From the NCBI RefSeq assembly GCF_003426735.1, contig NZ_QVON01000006.1, positions 124,001-188,000 on the forward strand: a DNA stretch of 64,000 bases. Direction: 5' to 3'. Positions 26,307 through 36,104 of this stretch are shown in pieces. Each line of letters opens with the position of its first letter. The first letter of the stretch is position 1. The notes below the pieces were generated by a model that made no database searches, had not been told where the DNA came from, and saw nothing but the letters and a program-made list of their open reading frames with translations. Both the position numbers and the translations under genes were made by a program. This DNA comes from Arenibacter sp. P308M17 (lineage in GTDB: Bacteria > Bacteroidota > Bacteroidia > Flavobacteriales > Flavobacteriaceae).

Positions 26307-26693
26307 ATGAAAGGAGAACAGTACAAATTACCTACTGATTTAATCTTGGATATTAAATCCAGATTAAAAACTTTGAGTGGTCAAATAAACGGCATTGTTA
26401 AAATGCTTGATGAAGGAAAGGACCCCGAACAAATAAACATACAGTTCAGATCCATTGATAAGGGGATTCAAAAAGCACATTACTTACTGCTGGATGAAGT
26501 CTATCGAAAAGCACTTGCTATTGGAATTGTAAAGGCCGTGGACTCTTGCCCAGGAAATTGTGGCAATGAAGATAAAATTGAATATTTAAAAAGTGAATTC
26601 CCCAATTTGGAATTATCCGATTTGACCAATCGCTTAAAAGAAATCCAAACTATTGAAACCAGATTAAAAAACTACAACGAAAAAAAAGGTTAA
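26307..26693 (+). CDS. CsoR/RcnR-like (DUF156) metal-sensing repressor, divergent
   Basis: 128 residues. The first 75 fit the all-helical CsoR/RcnR/FrmR fold: IKSRLKTLSGQINGIVKML, then QFRSIDKGIQKAHYLLLDE. The usual first ligand Cys is absent; His58 is kept in place and Cys81 and Cys85 (SCPGNCG) could supply others. The C-terminal 45 residues are an extra charged helical tail. It would be a second regulator in the mercury operon; a G/C-tract site of the kind bound by this family lies 13 bases after its stop (26704-26718). Confidence 0.72.
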   Translation: MKGEQYKLPTDLILDIKSRLKTLSGQINGIVKMLDEGKDPEQINIQFRSIDKGIQKAHYLLLDEVYRKALAIGIVKAVDSCPGNCGNEDKIEYLKSEFPNLELSDLTNRLKEIQTIETRLKNYNEKKG

Positions 26694-26703
26694 AAAAAGT
26701 TTG

Positions 26704-26718
26704 GTGACCCCCTACCTC
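26704..26718 (+). promoter_or_regulatory. Candidate CsoR-type operator
   Basis: The sequence GTGACCCCCTACCTCAC has a C5 tract flanked by short, imperfect GTGA/TCAC-like arms, resembling the C-tract operators of CsoR/RcnR/FrmR proteins. It stands out in A+T-rich DNA and lies between a TTTG (26700-26703) and a partial -7 box (CATCTTTG, 26726-26733). Spacing of those boxes is 22, not the ideal 19. Confidence 0.35.
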
Positions 26719-26761
26719 ACGTTCTCATCTTTGTTCCATTATTAATTTAAACTTAAATAAG

Positions 26762-27031
26762 ATGAAACGACAAATCGAGATTTTTACAGCAGGTTGCCCG
26801 GTATGCGAGCCTGTGGTGCAATTAGTAAAAGAGACAGCAGGAAAGGACTGCGAAATCATACTTCATAATCTGTCTGAGCAATGCGAAAGTAAAATATGTG
26901 TTTCAAAAATGAAGGAATATGGGGTTACAAGAGTTCCTGCCATTGCTGTTAACGGAAAACTACTGAATTGCTGCACCAACATCGAAATCACAAAAGATGA
27001 TTTGGTAAATGCTGGAATAGGAAGTTGTTAG
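26762..27031 (+). CDS. Thioredoxin-like protein with CPVC motif
   Basis: An 89-residue thioredoxin/glutaredoxin-fold protein: IEIFTAGCPVC (Cys12, Cys15), VTRVPAIAVNG (the cis-Pro loop), plus additional Cys pairs (CESKIC, CC near residue 65 and a C-terminal Cys). The extra Cys make a metal-carrying role as likely as disulphide exchange. It is two bases before the second merTP, so probably acts on Hg(II) or on the MerTP Cys pairs. Confidence 0.78.
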   Translation: MKRQIEIFTAGCPVCEPVVQLVKETAGKDCEIILHNLSEQCESKICVSKMKEYGVTRVPAIAVNGKLLNCCTNIEITKDDLVNAGIGSC

Positions 27032-27033
27032 GT

Positions 27034-27648
27034 ATGGCACTTACCAAATTGAACAAAAAAGCATCTATGGGTACTGCTGTATTTTCAGCAGTTTCCCTTA
27101 AACTATGCTGCTGGGGTCCTTTACTACTTACAAGTGTAGTTGGTATTAGTGGGAGTTCTGTCTATTTTTCTTGGCTTATTGCATTGAAACCTTATCTATT
27201 GGCCATAGCATTTTTGTCATTGGGATTGGCTTTTTATCAAGTTTATAAAAAAAAGAGAGTGGACGATTGTGACAACTGTGAAACTGATAAACCATCATTT
27301 TTTAAGTCGAAATTCTACTTGTGGTTGGTTACAGCGTTTGTTGTTGTAATGACATTGGTTTCTTATTATCCTCAAATATTTCACCCAATGGCCACAAAAG
27401 GAATTGTTGCAACAAACAATACACATATTCAAACTGTAAAGTTGAATATTGAAGGGATGGTATGCTCTGGTTGTGAAGAAAATATCAACCATTCTGTAAA
27501 TAAAATTGACGGGGTTACAAATGTATCTACGTCTTTTGAAGAAGGGACTTCAATTATAGAATTTGATACCACTAAAACGAATATCGATGAGATAAAAAAG
27601 GTCATCCAATCAAAAGGGTATTTGATTACAAATACTAAAGACCGATAG
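27034..27648 (+). CDS. merTP: Second MerTP mercuric transport protein
   Basis: 204 residues from the ATG at 27034 (a TTG nine bases upstream would overlap the preceding gene). Cys25-Cys26 (KLCCWGP) in the first helix, a CDNC cytoplasmic loop pair at 79-82, two more helices, and a C-terminal HMA domain with GMVCSGC (Cys144, Cys147). Clearly a paralogue of the protein at 23609 but diverged throughout, so not a recent duplication. May favour a different metal or redox condition. Confidence 0.85.
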   Translation: MALTKLNKKASMGTAVFSAVSLKLCCWGPLLLTSVVGISGSSVYFSWLIALKPYLLAIAFLSLGLAFYQVYKKKRVDDCDNCETDKPSFFKSKFYLWLVTAFVVVMTLVSYYPQIFHPMATKGIVATNNTHIQTVKLNIEGMVCSGCEENINHSVNKIDGVTNVSTSFEEGTSIIEFDTTKTNIDEIKKVIQSKGYLITNTKDR

Positions 27649-27801
27649 ACACGTCCCCATTATGATTATAAGAGACATAAATTATTCCAATTGGTAGTAA
27701 TAATTCGTGAAGAGTAAATTCTACAAATCATTCAGCATATAACGTAACACATTACAGTCTTTTAATCCTGAAATTTGTAACATACAAATAAGAACGGATT
27801 T

Positions 27802-30060
27802 ATGGAGACAATCAACATATTTGAAACCAAAGAAAAGAATACTAAAAAAGGAATAAAGGAATCATTCCCTGTTACGGGAATGACTTGTGCATCTTGTGCA
27901 GCAAGTGTTGAATCTGTATTAAAACACACGGAAGGTGTGTTTGATGCAAGTGTTAATTTTGCCAATAGTTCCGTTCTTGTGGAATATGACAAGGAGTTGA
28001 GTCCAAATCAACTTCAAAACGCACTTCGTGAGGTCGGTTACGATATTATAATTGATGCCGGAGACCCTTCGGAAGTACAACAAGAACTTCAGCAAAAGCA
28101 TTATCAGGACATAAAAAGCCGAACCATCTGGTCGGCGATACTTACGCTGCCCATTTTTGTGTTGGGAATGTTCTATATGCAATGGGAACCAGGCAAATGG
28201 ATTTCATTGGTATTGGCCTTTCCCATTCTTTTTTGGTTCGGGCGTAGCTTTTTCATCAATGCCTTCAAGCAGGCCAAACACGGTAAAGCAAATATGGATA
28301 CCTTGGTGGCTTTAAGTACCGGAATCGCTTTCATCTTTAGTGTATTCAATACGTTCTTTCCTGAATTTTGGTTAAGTCGCGGTATCGAACCTCACGTATA
28401 TTACGAAGCGGCTACCGTGATTATCACCTTTATTTCCTTGGGGAAACTATTGGAAGAAAAGGCAAAATCCAATACCTCTTCAGCCATCAAAAAACTAATG
28501 GGTCTTCAACCAAAAACCCTTAAAATTATTGAGAATGGGGAAGAAAAGGAAGTTCCTATTTCATCTGTACAGGTGGGTCAGACCATTTTGGTGCGTCCCG
28601 GAGAAAAGATTCCCGTGGATGGCGAAGTTTCCAAGGGAAGCTCGTATGTAGATGAAAGTATGATTACGGGAGAACCCGTTCCAGTTCAGAAATCCCAAGG
28701 GGAAAAGGTGTTCGCTGGCACCGTTAATCAAAAAGGAAGCTTTCAGTTTACCGCTGAAAAAGTAGGCGGGGAAACCCTGCTTTCCCAAATCATTAAAATG
28801 GTTCAGCAAGCGCAAGGTAGTAAGGCACCCGTTCAAAAACTGGTCGATAAGATTGCCGGTATATTTGTTCCTGTGGTATTGAGTATTTCAATTGTAACCT
28901 TCATTGTCTGGATGTCTGTAGGAGGCGATAATGGCTTTTCACAAGCCTTATTGACCTCTGTAGCTGTGTTGGTTATCGCTTGTCCGTGCGCCTTGGGCTT
29001 GGCAACACCTACCGCCATAATGGTAGGTATCGGCAAGGGAGCCGAAAATAATATTCTGATAAAGGATGCCGAAAGTTTAGAACTCGGCTATAAAGTGAAT
29101 GCAGTAATCCTTGATAAAACAGGTACGATTACAGAAGGAAAACCACTGGTAACCGATATACTCTGGAAGGATAAACTTCAAAATCAAAAGGAATACAAGG
29201 AAATTCTTTTGGCTATCGAAGCACAATCAGAACATCCTTTGGCAGAAGCGGTCGTCAATCATTTGAAAGAAGAAAATATTGAACAAGCAGAAATTACTTC
29301 CTTCGAAAGCATTACCGGAAAAGGTGTAAAGGCGCAATCAGAGAAAGGTTCAAAATATTATGTAGGCAACCATAAACTAATGGTCGAAAAAGATATTCAA
29401 ATCGACGCTACTTTAATGCAAACAGCAGAAAGTCTCGAAGAGAAAGCAAAAACGGTCATATTCTTTGGTAACGAACATCAAGTGCTGGCGATACTCGCTA
29501 TTGCAGACAAGATAAAGGAAACTTCAAAAAAAGCTATAGCTATGCTTCAAGAAAGGGGCATCGAGGTCTATATGCTCACGGGAGATAACAATAAAACCGC
29601 ATCAGCTGTTGCAAAACAAGTAGGAATAACAAATTACCAAGGCGAAGTAATGCCTTCGGACAAAGCAACTTTTGTCGAAAAATTACAGGCAGATGGGAAG
29701 ATAGTAGCAATGGTAGGTGATGGTATCAACGATTCGCACGCTTTGGCGCAAGCTAATGTGAGTATTGCAATGGGTAAGGGTTCGGATATAGCAATGGACG
29801 TCGCAAAAATGACCTTGATAACGTCAGATTTACAATCCATCCCCAAAGCATTGGAACTATCAAAGAGGACCGTGCTGGGCATACGTCAGAACTTATTCTG
29901 GGCATTCATTTATAACATCATTGGTATCCCAATTGCAGCAGGAGTTCTTTATCCCGTAAATGGGTTTTTATTGGACCCTATGATTGCAGGTGCAGCAATG
30001 GCATTCAGTAGTGTATCTGTAGTTGCAAATAGCTTAAGATTAAAACGAGTAAAACTTTAA
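27802..30060 (+). CDS. copA: CopA, Cu(I)-exporting P1B-1 ATPase
   Basis: 752 residues. One N-terminal HMA domain with GMTCASC at 26-32, actuator TGEP loop, membrane Cu site CPCALG at 394-396, phosphorylated DKTGT (Asp438), SEHPLAEA in the nucleotide domain, [10 protein letters not shown] hinge, and the final-helix [17 protein letters not shown] typical of P1B-1 (Cu+) pumps. Moves Cu(I) from cytoplasm to periplasm. Followed at 20 bases by a CopZ-like gene. It begins a new transcription unit after a 153-base gap; no convincing promoter was found there. Confidence 0.94.
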   Translation: METINIFETKEKNTKKGIKESFPVTGMTCASCAASVESVLKHTEGVFDASVNFANSSVLVEYDKELSPNQLQNALREVGYDIIIDAGDPSEVQQELQQKHYQDIKSRTIWSAILTLPIFVLGMFYMQWEPGKWISLVLAFPILFWFGRSFFINAFKQAKHGKANMDTLVALSTGIAFIFSVFNTFFPEFWLSRGIEPHVYYEAATVIITFISLGKLLEEKAKSNTSSAIKKLMGLQPKTLKIIENGEEKEVPISSVQVGQTILVRPGEKIPVDGEVSKGSSYVDESMITGEPVPVQKSQGEKVFAGTVNQKGSFQFTAEKVGGETLLSQIIKMVQQAQGSKAPVQKLVDKIAGIFVPVVLSISIVTFIVWMSVGGDNGFSQALLTSVAVLVIACPCALGLATPTAIMVGIGKGAENNILIKDAESLELGYKVNAVILDKTGTITEGKPLVTDILWKDKLQNQKEYKEILLAIEAQSEHPLAEAVVNHLKEENIEQAEITSFESITGKGVKAQSEKGSKYYVGNHKLMVEKDIQIDATLMQTAESLEEKAKTVIFFGNEHQVLAILAIADKIKETSKKAIAMLQERGIEVYMLTGDNNKTASAVAKQVGITNYQGEVMPSDKATFVEKLQADGKIVAMVGDGINDSHALAQANVSIAMGKGSDIAMDVAKMTLITSDLQSIPKALELSKRTVLGIRQNLFWAFIYNIIGIPIAAGVLYPVNGFLLDPMIAGAAMAFSSVSVVANSLRLKRVKL

Positions 30061-30080
30061 TAATAAATAAATTTAATACT

Positions 30081-30293
30081 ATGAAAACTTTAAAATTTAA
30101 AACAAATATCAATTGTGGTGGGTGTGTATCAAAAGTAACCCCTTTTTTAAACAAACAAGAAGGTGTAGAAAGTTGGGAAGTAGATACCTCTAATCCTGAT
30201 AAAATCCTAACCATTGAAAGCGATGGTGCAACCGAAGAAGACGTAAAATCGACTTTGCAAAAAGTAGGATTTAAGGCGGAACCTGTAGACTAA
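30081..30293 (+). CDS. CopZ-like cytoplasmic HMA protein
   Basis: 70 residues, one HMA domain without signal peptide; the metal site is NINCGGC (Cys12, Cys15) in place of the usual GMxCxxC. Would shuttle Cu(I) to the CopA ATPase encoded just upstream. Confidence 0.85.
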   Translation: MKTLKFKTNINCGGCVSKVTPFLNKQEGVESWEVDTSNPDKILTIESDGATEEDVKSTLQKVGFKAEPVD

Positions 30294-30307
30294 TACGTTT
30301 TTTTAAT

Positions 30308-31102
30308 ATGGCTTACATTTTAATTTCAGTTGTTATTGTTCTCTTTGCTGTTCATTTTTATAGAAAAGCGAAACGCCATAGTGTAAAGCCATTTCCAGAG
30401 GATTGGCACAAATTACTGATGGATAATGTGCTGTTTTATAGAAACCTTTCAAAAGATAGGCAGCTTATTTTTCAGCAAAAAATGATGCAATTTTTAAGTG
30501 AGGTCTATATCGATGCTGTGCAGTTTGAATTGGAAGAATTGGATAAGATTTTAATTGCAGCAAGTGCAGTAATCCCAGTTTTTGGCTTCAAAGAGTGGCA
30601 TTACACCAATTTAAGCGGCATCCTTTTATATCCAGATAATTTTAATGAGGATATGCAATTCAGCAGTAAGGATAACTCACGGAATATTGGTGGAATAGTT
30701 GGTAATGGAAGGTTCGAGAAACAGATGATACTTTCCAAAAAAGCATTGTATCACGGCTTTAAAAATACAACGGATAAAAGTAATACTGGCATACACGAAT
30801 TTGTGCACCTTATAGATAAGTTGGACGATAGAACAGACGGTGTGCCAGAGCGGCTAATGGAACATCAATATGCCATACCTTGGTTAAACTTAATCCATAA
30901 AGAAATGGAAGCGATAAATGATAACCACTCTGATATCAGAAAATATGGTGGCACTAATCAAGCTGAATTCTTTGCGGTTGCTTCAGAGTATTTTTTTGAA
31001 CGTCCGGACTTGCTTAAAAAGAAACATCCTGAATTATACAGGATGTTGAGTGAATGTTTTAATCAAAATTTGAGAGGTAATGTTTCACATTACAAAATAT
31101 AA
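30308..31102 (+). CDS. mtfA: MtfA-like zinc peptidase
   Basis: 264 residues: one N-terminal membrane helix (2-18) followed by a metallopeptidase domain of the MtfA (M90) family with HEFVHLID at 163-170 (zinc ligands His163, His167; catalytic Glu164) and a downstream EFFAVASEYFFERP holding the third ligand Glu. In E. coli MtfA binds the repressor Mlc and responds to zinc; the family is common next to Bacteroidota copper genes. Its role in metal resistance here is inferred from position only. Confidence 0.85.
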   Translation: MAYILISVVIVLFAVHFYRKAKRHSVKPFPEDWHKLLMDNVLFYRNLSKDRQLIFQQKMMQFLSEVYIDAVQFELEELDKILIAASAVIPVFGFKEWHYTNLSGILLYPDNFNEDMQFSSKDNSRNIGGIVGNGRFEKQMILSKKALYHGFKNTTDKSNTGIHEFVHLIDKLDDRTDGVPERLMEHQYAIPWLNLIHKEMEAINDNHSDIRKYGGTNQAEFFAVASEYFFERPDLLKKKHPELYRMLSECFNQNLRGNVSHYKI

Positions 31103-31141
31103 TGATAATTTCTTTGCACAACCTGTGCATCTCAATTTTTG

Positions 31142-31149
31142 TATCTTTG
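31142..31149 (+). promoter_or_regulatory. -7 box of the Czc-type operon, leaderless arrangement
   Basis: TATCTTTG matches TAnnTTTG and is followed nine bases later by the ATG at 31159. A TTTG lies 25 bases upstream, not the ideal 19. The box lies just past the 3' end of mtfA. Confidence 0.5.
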
Positions 31150-31158
31150 TCAAACTTT

Positions 31159-31554
31159 ATGAAAATATTCTTTTCCATATCAATGTCTATTTTATTCTTT
31201 TTTCAGGGAATCAGCATAGATATGGACTTTTGTGGACCAATTAAAGAAATTTCAAACATCATTACCCATTATCAAGACCATAAATTTTATGGCGATTCTT
31301 TCGTTGAATACGTAGTTGAAGATTACATTGACAATGATGCAAAAAATGAAGGGCATCATAATAACCCAGATAAGGAGAATACACCAGTTCATTCCCATAA
31401 TCAATGTTGTCATCCTTTAGTATTAATTATTAAGAACAACAATTCAGCTTTAACCAATCGATTAAAGTTTGAAGATAAAGAGCAGTTTAATTCATATACT
31501 GTCAACTTCAATTCCATATATCTGGAATCCCTTTTTCAACCCCCTCAAGTATAA
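31159..31554 (+). CDS. Small secreted Cys/His protein, distant HYC_CC_PP-like
   Basis: 131 residues from the ATG at 31159 (an earlier ATG at 31102 would overlap the mtfA stop and lacks a usable signal). Signal peptide at 1-17. Cys25 in DFCG, a His/Asp/Glu-rich centre (GHHNNPDKE, PVHSHNQ), Cys83-Cys84 followed by His-Pro, and Pro128-Pro129 three residues from the end. The order single Cys, Cys-Cys, Pro-Pro matches the protein at 4304, so I regard it as a diverged member. It leads the Czc-type operon. Confidence 0.6.
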   Translation: MKIFFSISMSILFFFQGISIDMDFCGPIKEISNIITHYQDHKFYGDSFVEYVVEDYIDNDAKNEGHHNNPDKENTPVHSHNQCCHPLVLIIKNNNSALTNRLKFEDKEQFNSYTVNFNSIYLESLFQPPQV

Positions 31555-31660
31555 TTCAGTTTTTTTAAGGATAGCTATATCCTAACGTGATGTTTCTCAA
31601 AGTAGGCATTGCTTTATAAATACGTTGCATCTATTCGCACCGTAAGTTTTAAACTGAATT
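31553..31660 (+). promoter_or_regulatory. Structured intercistronic region enclosed by a 10-bp inverted repeat
   Basis: AATTCAGTTT (31553-31562, starting within the stop codon of the small gene) is perfectly complementary to AAACTGAATT (31651-31660), 12 bases before the RND start codon. Inside is a smaller hairpin GGATA/TATCC (31569-31582). Folding would bring the two coding regions together and could control translation of the pump. Confidence 0.45.
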
Positions 31661-31672
31661 AATACATTTTCT

Positions 31673-34600
31673 ATGATTAACAAAATCATTTCATTTTCCA
31701 TTAATAATAAATTTATTATTGGACTCTTTATAGTGGCACTCGTTGGTACAGGTATTTGGTCTATGACCACTATAAATTTGGGTTCTGTCCCAGATATTAC
31801 CAACAACCAAGTACAAGTTATTACCGTTGCCCCAAATTTAGGTACTGAAGATATAGAACAATTTGTTACCTATCCCGTAGAATTGGCAATGGCAAATCTA
31901 CCTGACGTTATCGAACTACGTTCGGTGTCCCGTTTTGGTCTTTCTGTAGTTACCATTGTCTTTAAGGACGAGGCAGGCACTTATCTTCCCCGGCAATTGG
32001 TACAAGAGAAATTAACCGAAGTTGCCGGAGAAATCCCCGAAGGTTTTGGCACACCTTTTATGGCTCCCATAACAACAGGTCTGGGCGAAATTTTTCAATA
32101 TACCTTAAAAGTAAAAGAAGGCTATGAGGACAAATATGATGCCATGGAGCTTCGCACCATACAGGACTGGATTGTAAAACGCCAAATGGCGTTAGTCCCC
32201 GGAGTCGTCGAGGTCAATGCCTTTGGAGGTTATGTAAAACAATACGAAGTTGCCATTAATCCTGATAAACTAAAAAGTTTTGGCATTACAATGAATCAGG
32301 TATTTGAAGCTCTTAAAGTGAACAATGCTAATACCGGTGGTGCTTACATTGAAAAAAACCACCAAGCCAATTTTATCCGTGGCGAAGGGCTGGCTCGAAG
32401 TATCGCCGATTTGGAAAACACGGTTGTGACCACTCAAAATGGAAGCCCTGTCTTGGTAAGGGACGTTGCCGAAAAAGTGGGTTACGGAAACCAAGTGCGT
32501 TATGGTGCATTTACCCAAGACGGTCACGAATCTGTAGGCGGACAGATTTTGATGCTTAAAGGCGAAAGCCCTGGTACTGTGATAGAAAATGTACAAAACC
32601 GTATTGATGAAATACAAAAATCCTTGCCGGAAGGTGTATATATAGCACCGTTTTTAAGCCGAAGTGAATTGATTGGAAGAACCACAAGTACCGTAGAAAA
32701 AAACTTGATTGAAGGTTCGCTGATTGTGATTTTTGTTTTGGTGTTATTGTTGGGAAGCTTCCGTGGTGGTTTGATTACAGCTTCGGTAATCCCATTATCA
32801 TTACTATTCGCATTTATTTTGATGAAACAATTTGGGGTGTGGGCAAATTTAATGTCCTTGGGTGCAATCGACTTTGGAATCATCGTGGATGGTGCGGTAA
32901 TCATTGTAGAAGGAATGGTATTCCATATCCATCAGCGGATGAAAAAAACCACAACCGCCATTGGTCAATCTGAAATGGATGAAATAGCCTACGAATCGGC
33001 CAGTACGATGATGAATTCGGCATTTTTCGGACAATTGATTATCCTTATTGTATTTACCCCCATTTTGTTCTTAACAGGCGTTGAAGGAAAAATGTTCCGT
33101 CCAATGGCATTTACCTTCGGATTTGCGGTGTTGGGAGCGATTATCCTTTGTCTTACTTACGTCCCAATGATTTCGTCGATGTTCCTGAAACCAGCAAAGA
33201 ACCAAAATGGTTGGTTTGCCAAGTTTGAAAACAGGATTGATAGGTTCAGTGATAAAATAATGTCTGGGCTAAACAGAGGATATGTGCCATTGCTCAATTT
33301 TGCACTTCGCTTTAAGGCTGGTATCCTTTTAGGTGCAGTTACCCTACTATTAATCGCAGGATTTATCTTCAGCAATATGGGTGGCGAATTTATCCCAAAA
33401 TTTGATGAGGGCGATATTGCGTTTCAAGCGTTGATAAAACCAGGTAGCAGTCTTACGGAGTCCATCGAGGCTTCAAAAAAACTTCAAAATTTAATCAATG
33501 AATTTCCAGAAGTAAAAACAGTAATTTCAAGAATTGGGGTTGCCGAAATCCCAACCGACCCAATGCCTATGGACATTGCGGATAGTTATATCATTCTTGA
33601 AAAAGATAAGAGCAAATGGACTTCAGCAGACAGCAAAGAAGAACTTATCGAAAAAATACAGGAAAAAATTTCAGTTGTTCCAGGCGTAAATTTCGTGTTT
33701 ACCCAACCTGTAGAACTTCGTTTTAATGAATTATTGACGGGTGTCCGAGAAGATGTTGCCATTAAACTATATGGGGAAGATTTGGGCGTTTTGGCAGACA
33801 AGGTACAGGAAATCGCTGCGGTCATTAGAACTGTACCCGGAGCGGCTGACCTCAATGTGGAAGCTACAAGTGGCTTACCTCAAATGACGGTGGAATACAA
33901 TCGCGCAAAAATGGCACAATACGGTGTAACCGTGGATAAATTGAATGATTATGTAAGTGCCGCCTTTGCAGGAGAAGAAGCAGGTGTAATTTTTGAAGGC
34001 GAAAAACGGTTCGATGTGGTTATCCGATTGGCAAAGGAATTTAGACAAGACATCAACAACCTTAAAAATCTTTATATCGATTTACCAAATGGAGCGCAAG
34101 TACCATTAAAGGAAGTGGCGGAAATCAGTTATAAACCCGGACCGATGCAAATTTCAAGGGACAATACCTCCCGTCGTATTTCAGTAGGGGTCAATGTCCG
34201 TGGCCGTGACGTAAAATCGATGGTCGAGGAAATACAGCAAAAACTGGAAACACAAGTAAAATTGCCACCTGGTTATTTTGTAACCTACGGAGGTTCGTTC
34301 GAAAACCTACAACGTGCTTCTGACCGATTGATGATTGTAGTGCCTATTGCACTTTTCTTAATATTCATATTGCTTTATTTTGCCTTGAGCTCATTCTCAC
34401 AATCGGTAATGATTTATATGGCAGTGCCTTTGGCGGCCATTGGTGGCGTATTTGCTCTTTGGATAAGAGGAATGCCTTTTAGCATTTCCGCAGGTGTTGG
34501 CTTTATCGTGCTCTTTGGGGTTGCAGTTTTAAACGGATTGGTACTGATAAACAAATTCAATGAATTAAAAGAAAGTGGAATGACAAACTTAAAAGACAGA

Positions 34601-36088
34601 ATATACGAAGCCACCCACGAGCGTTTACGCCCAATTTTATTGACGGCAACCGCAGCCATTATGGGCTTTATCCCAATGGCGGTTTCTACCTCTGGTGGCG
34701 CGGAAGTGCAACGACCTTTAGCAACGGTTGTTATTGGAGGATTGCTTACAGCTACTTTTTTAACGCTTGTAGTCCTTCCCGTATTATACTATTGGCTTGA
34801 ATCACGAAAAGAAAAGAAAGAAAATGATGGCGATGTAAGCTATATCAACAAATCCACGAATATTATAACCATATTTTTGATGGTTGGAGGTTTGATGGCT
34901 TCTAGTACTTCATTTGCCCAAGACACCAATCAAGATGGTACAATCCCAAAGACCTTGACCATTGATGAGGCCATTGCTGTGGCTAAACAGAATTATCCAT
35001 CACTTAAAGAAAGCCAAGCATTTATTGAACGGGAAAAGGCACTAAAGGGAACGAGTTTTGACCTTGGTAGCACTCAAGTTTTCACGGGCAAAGAAGAATA
35101 TGGAAATAATCTTCCTGGAGTGCAGACAACCGTTGGTGTACAACAGAGCAACATTGATTTGCTTTCCGGTTTTTCAAAATCGAAGTTTTACAAAGAGCGT
35201 ATTGCCTTGGGAGAAAAGTTTTATGTGGCCAGTGAACAACAATTGGTGCGTAATGTGATGCAGGCGTATGACCAAATTAATTATTATAAGGCACAGTTGC
35301 GCTTTGCAGACCAATTGGACAGTATTTATGCCAATTTTAAGACCGCTGCCCAACTTCGCTATGATACGGGAGAAACAGGTAAATTGGAGTTTATTTCAGC
35401 CTCTTCCGAATTTCAACAGATTCAAGTATTAAGGCAACAAGCCTTTGATGATATTGAAATTGCCAAGCGCGCCTTAAAACAATATTTAGGAACCGATGAA
35501 TCCATTGAGACCATTAGTGAACCATACAAAACATTGGATTTTATGGCGACATTGGATTCCATTTCGGTGGCCAATAACCCAATGTTGCAATATGCATTAC
35601 AAAATGCCGAAGTAAGTAAAGCAAACGTGGGTGTTGAGAAATCACAATTCCTACCGAAATTCAGTTTTTCCTATGGAAGACAAGTAGTAGATGAAGTGTC
35701 AGGCTTCAACACCTATCAGGCAGGTATTAGTATTCCGTTGTGGTTTTTTCCCCAGAAGTCAAGGGTAAAGGCAGCCAAGGCAGACGCAATGGTAGCAGAG
35801 AATCAGTATTTGGAGCAAAAGGCGGTTACAGAAAGTCGCGTGTCGCAGTTGGCCAAATCTCTTGAAAAGACAAAGAAGATTTTGCAATATTACGAAGAAG
35901 GCGCACTATTGTTGGCAGAACAACAAATTACCACAGCGCAATTGGCATCCAAGGAAGGCGAAATAGATTATGTCAATTACATCACGATTCTCAACAGTGC
36001 CATCAGGATAAAACAAAATCATTTACAGTACATCAATCAGTTTAACCAGCAGACCATTGATATGCAATATCAATTGGGCAATTTATAA
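31673..36088 (+). CDS. CzcA-type RND pump fused to a TolC-type channel
   Basis: 1471 residues. Residues 1 to about 1045 are a complete heavy-metal RND pump; TM4 reads DFGIIVDGAVIIVEG with Asp400, Asp406 and Glu413, the CzcA (Zn/Co/Cd) class. A hydrophobic stretch around 1063-1083 ending ASSTSFAQ looks exactly like a signal peptide, and 1085-1471 is an outer-membrane efflux protein (LTIDEAIAVAKQNYPSLKES at its start, helical repeats, SIPLWFF barrel strand). The frame is continuous. Such fusions are known in Bacteroidota; the internal signal-like segment suggests the channel is cleaved off after export. Adaptor gene follows at 16 bases. Confidence 0.9.
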   Translation: MINKIISFSINNKFIIGLFIVALVGTGIWSMTTINLGSVPDITNNQVQVITVAPNLGTEDIEQFVTYPVELAMANLPDVIELRSVSRFGLSVVTIVFKDEAGTYLPRQLVQEKLTEVAGEIPEGFGTPFMAPITTGLGEIFQYTLKVKEGYEDKYDAMELRTIQDWIVKRQMALVPGVVEVNAFGGYVKQYEVAINPDKLKSFGITMNQVFEALKVNNANTGGAYIEKNHQANFIRGEGLARSIADLENTVVTTQNGSPVLVRDVAEKVGYGNQVRYGAFTQDGHESVGGQILMLKGESPGTVIENVQNRIDEIQKSLPEGVYIAPFLSRSELIGRTTSTVEKNLIEGSLIVIFVLVLLLGSFRGGLITASVIPLSLLFAFILMKQFGVWANLMSLGAIDFGIIVDGAVIIVEGMVFHIHQRMKKTTTAIGQSEMDEIAYESASTMMNSAFFGQLIILIVFTPILFLTGVEGKMFRPMAFTFGFAVLGAIILCLTYVPMISSMFLKPAKNQNGWFAKFENRIDRFSDKIMSGLNRGYVPLLNFALRFKAGILLGAVTLLLIAGFIFSNMGGEFIPKFDEGDIAFQALIKPGSSLTESIEASKKLQNLINEFPEVKTVISRIGVAEIPTDPMPMDIADSYIILEKDKSKWTSADSKEELIEKIQEKISVVPGVNFVFTQPVELRFNELLTGVREDVAIKLYGEDLGVLADKVQEIAAVIRTVPGAADLNVEATSGLPQMTVEYNRAKMAQYGVTVDKLNDYVSAAFAGEEAGVIFEGEKRFDVVIRLAKEFRQDINNLKNLYIDLPNGAQVPLKEVAEISYKPGPMQISRDNTSRRISVGVNVRGRDVKSMVEEIQQKLETQVKLPPGYFVTYGGSFENLQRASDRLMIVVPIALFLIFILLYFALSSFSQSVMIYMAVPLAAIGGVFALWIRGMPFSISAGVGFIVLFGVAVLNGLVLINKFNELKESGMTNLKDRIYEATHERLRPILLTATAAIMGFIPMAVSTSGGAEVQRPLATVVIGGLLTATFLTLVVLPVLYYWLESRKEKKENDGDVSYINKSTNIITIFLMVGGLMASSTSFAQDTNQDGTIPKTLTIDEAIAVAKQNYPSLKESQAFIEREKALKGTSFDLGSTQVFTGKEEYGNNLPGVQTTVGVQQSNIDLLSGFSKSKFYKERIALGEKFYVASEQQLVRNVMQAYDQINYYKAQLRFADQLDSIYANFKTAAQLRYDTGETGKLEFISASSEFQQIQVLRQQAFDDIEIAKRALKQYLGTDESIETISEPYKTLDFMATLDSISVANNPMLQYALQNAEVSKANVGVEKSQFLPKFSFSYGRQVVDEVSGFNTYQAGISIPLWFFPQKSRVKAAKADAMVAENQYLEQKAVTESRVSQLAKSLEKTKKILQYYEEGALLLAEQQITTAQLASKEGEIDYVNYITILNSAIRIKQNHLQYINQFNQQTIDMQYQLGNL

Positions 36089-36104
36089 CCTTAAAAAAAG
36101 AAAA

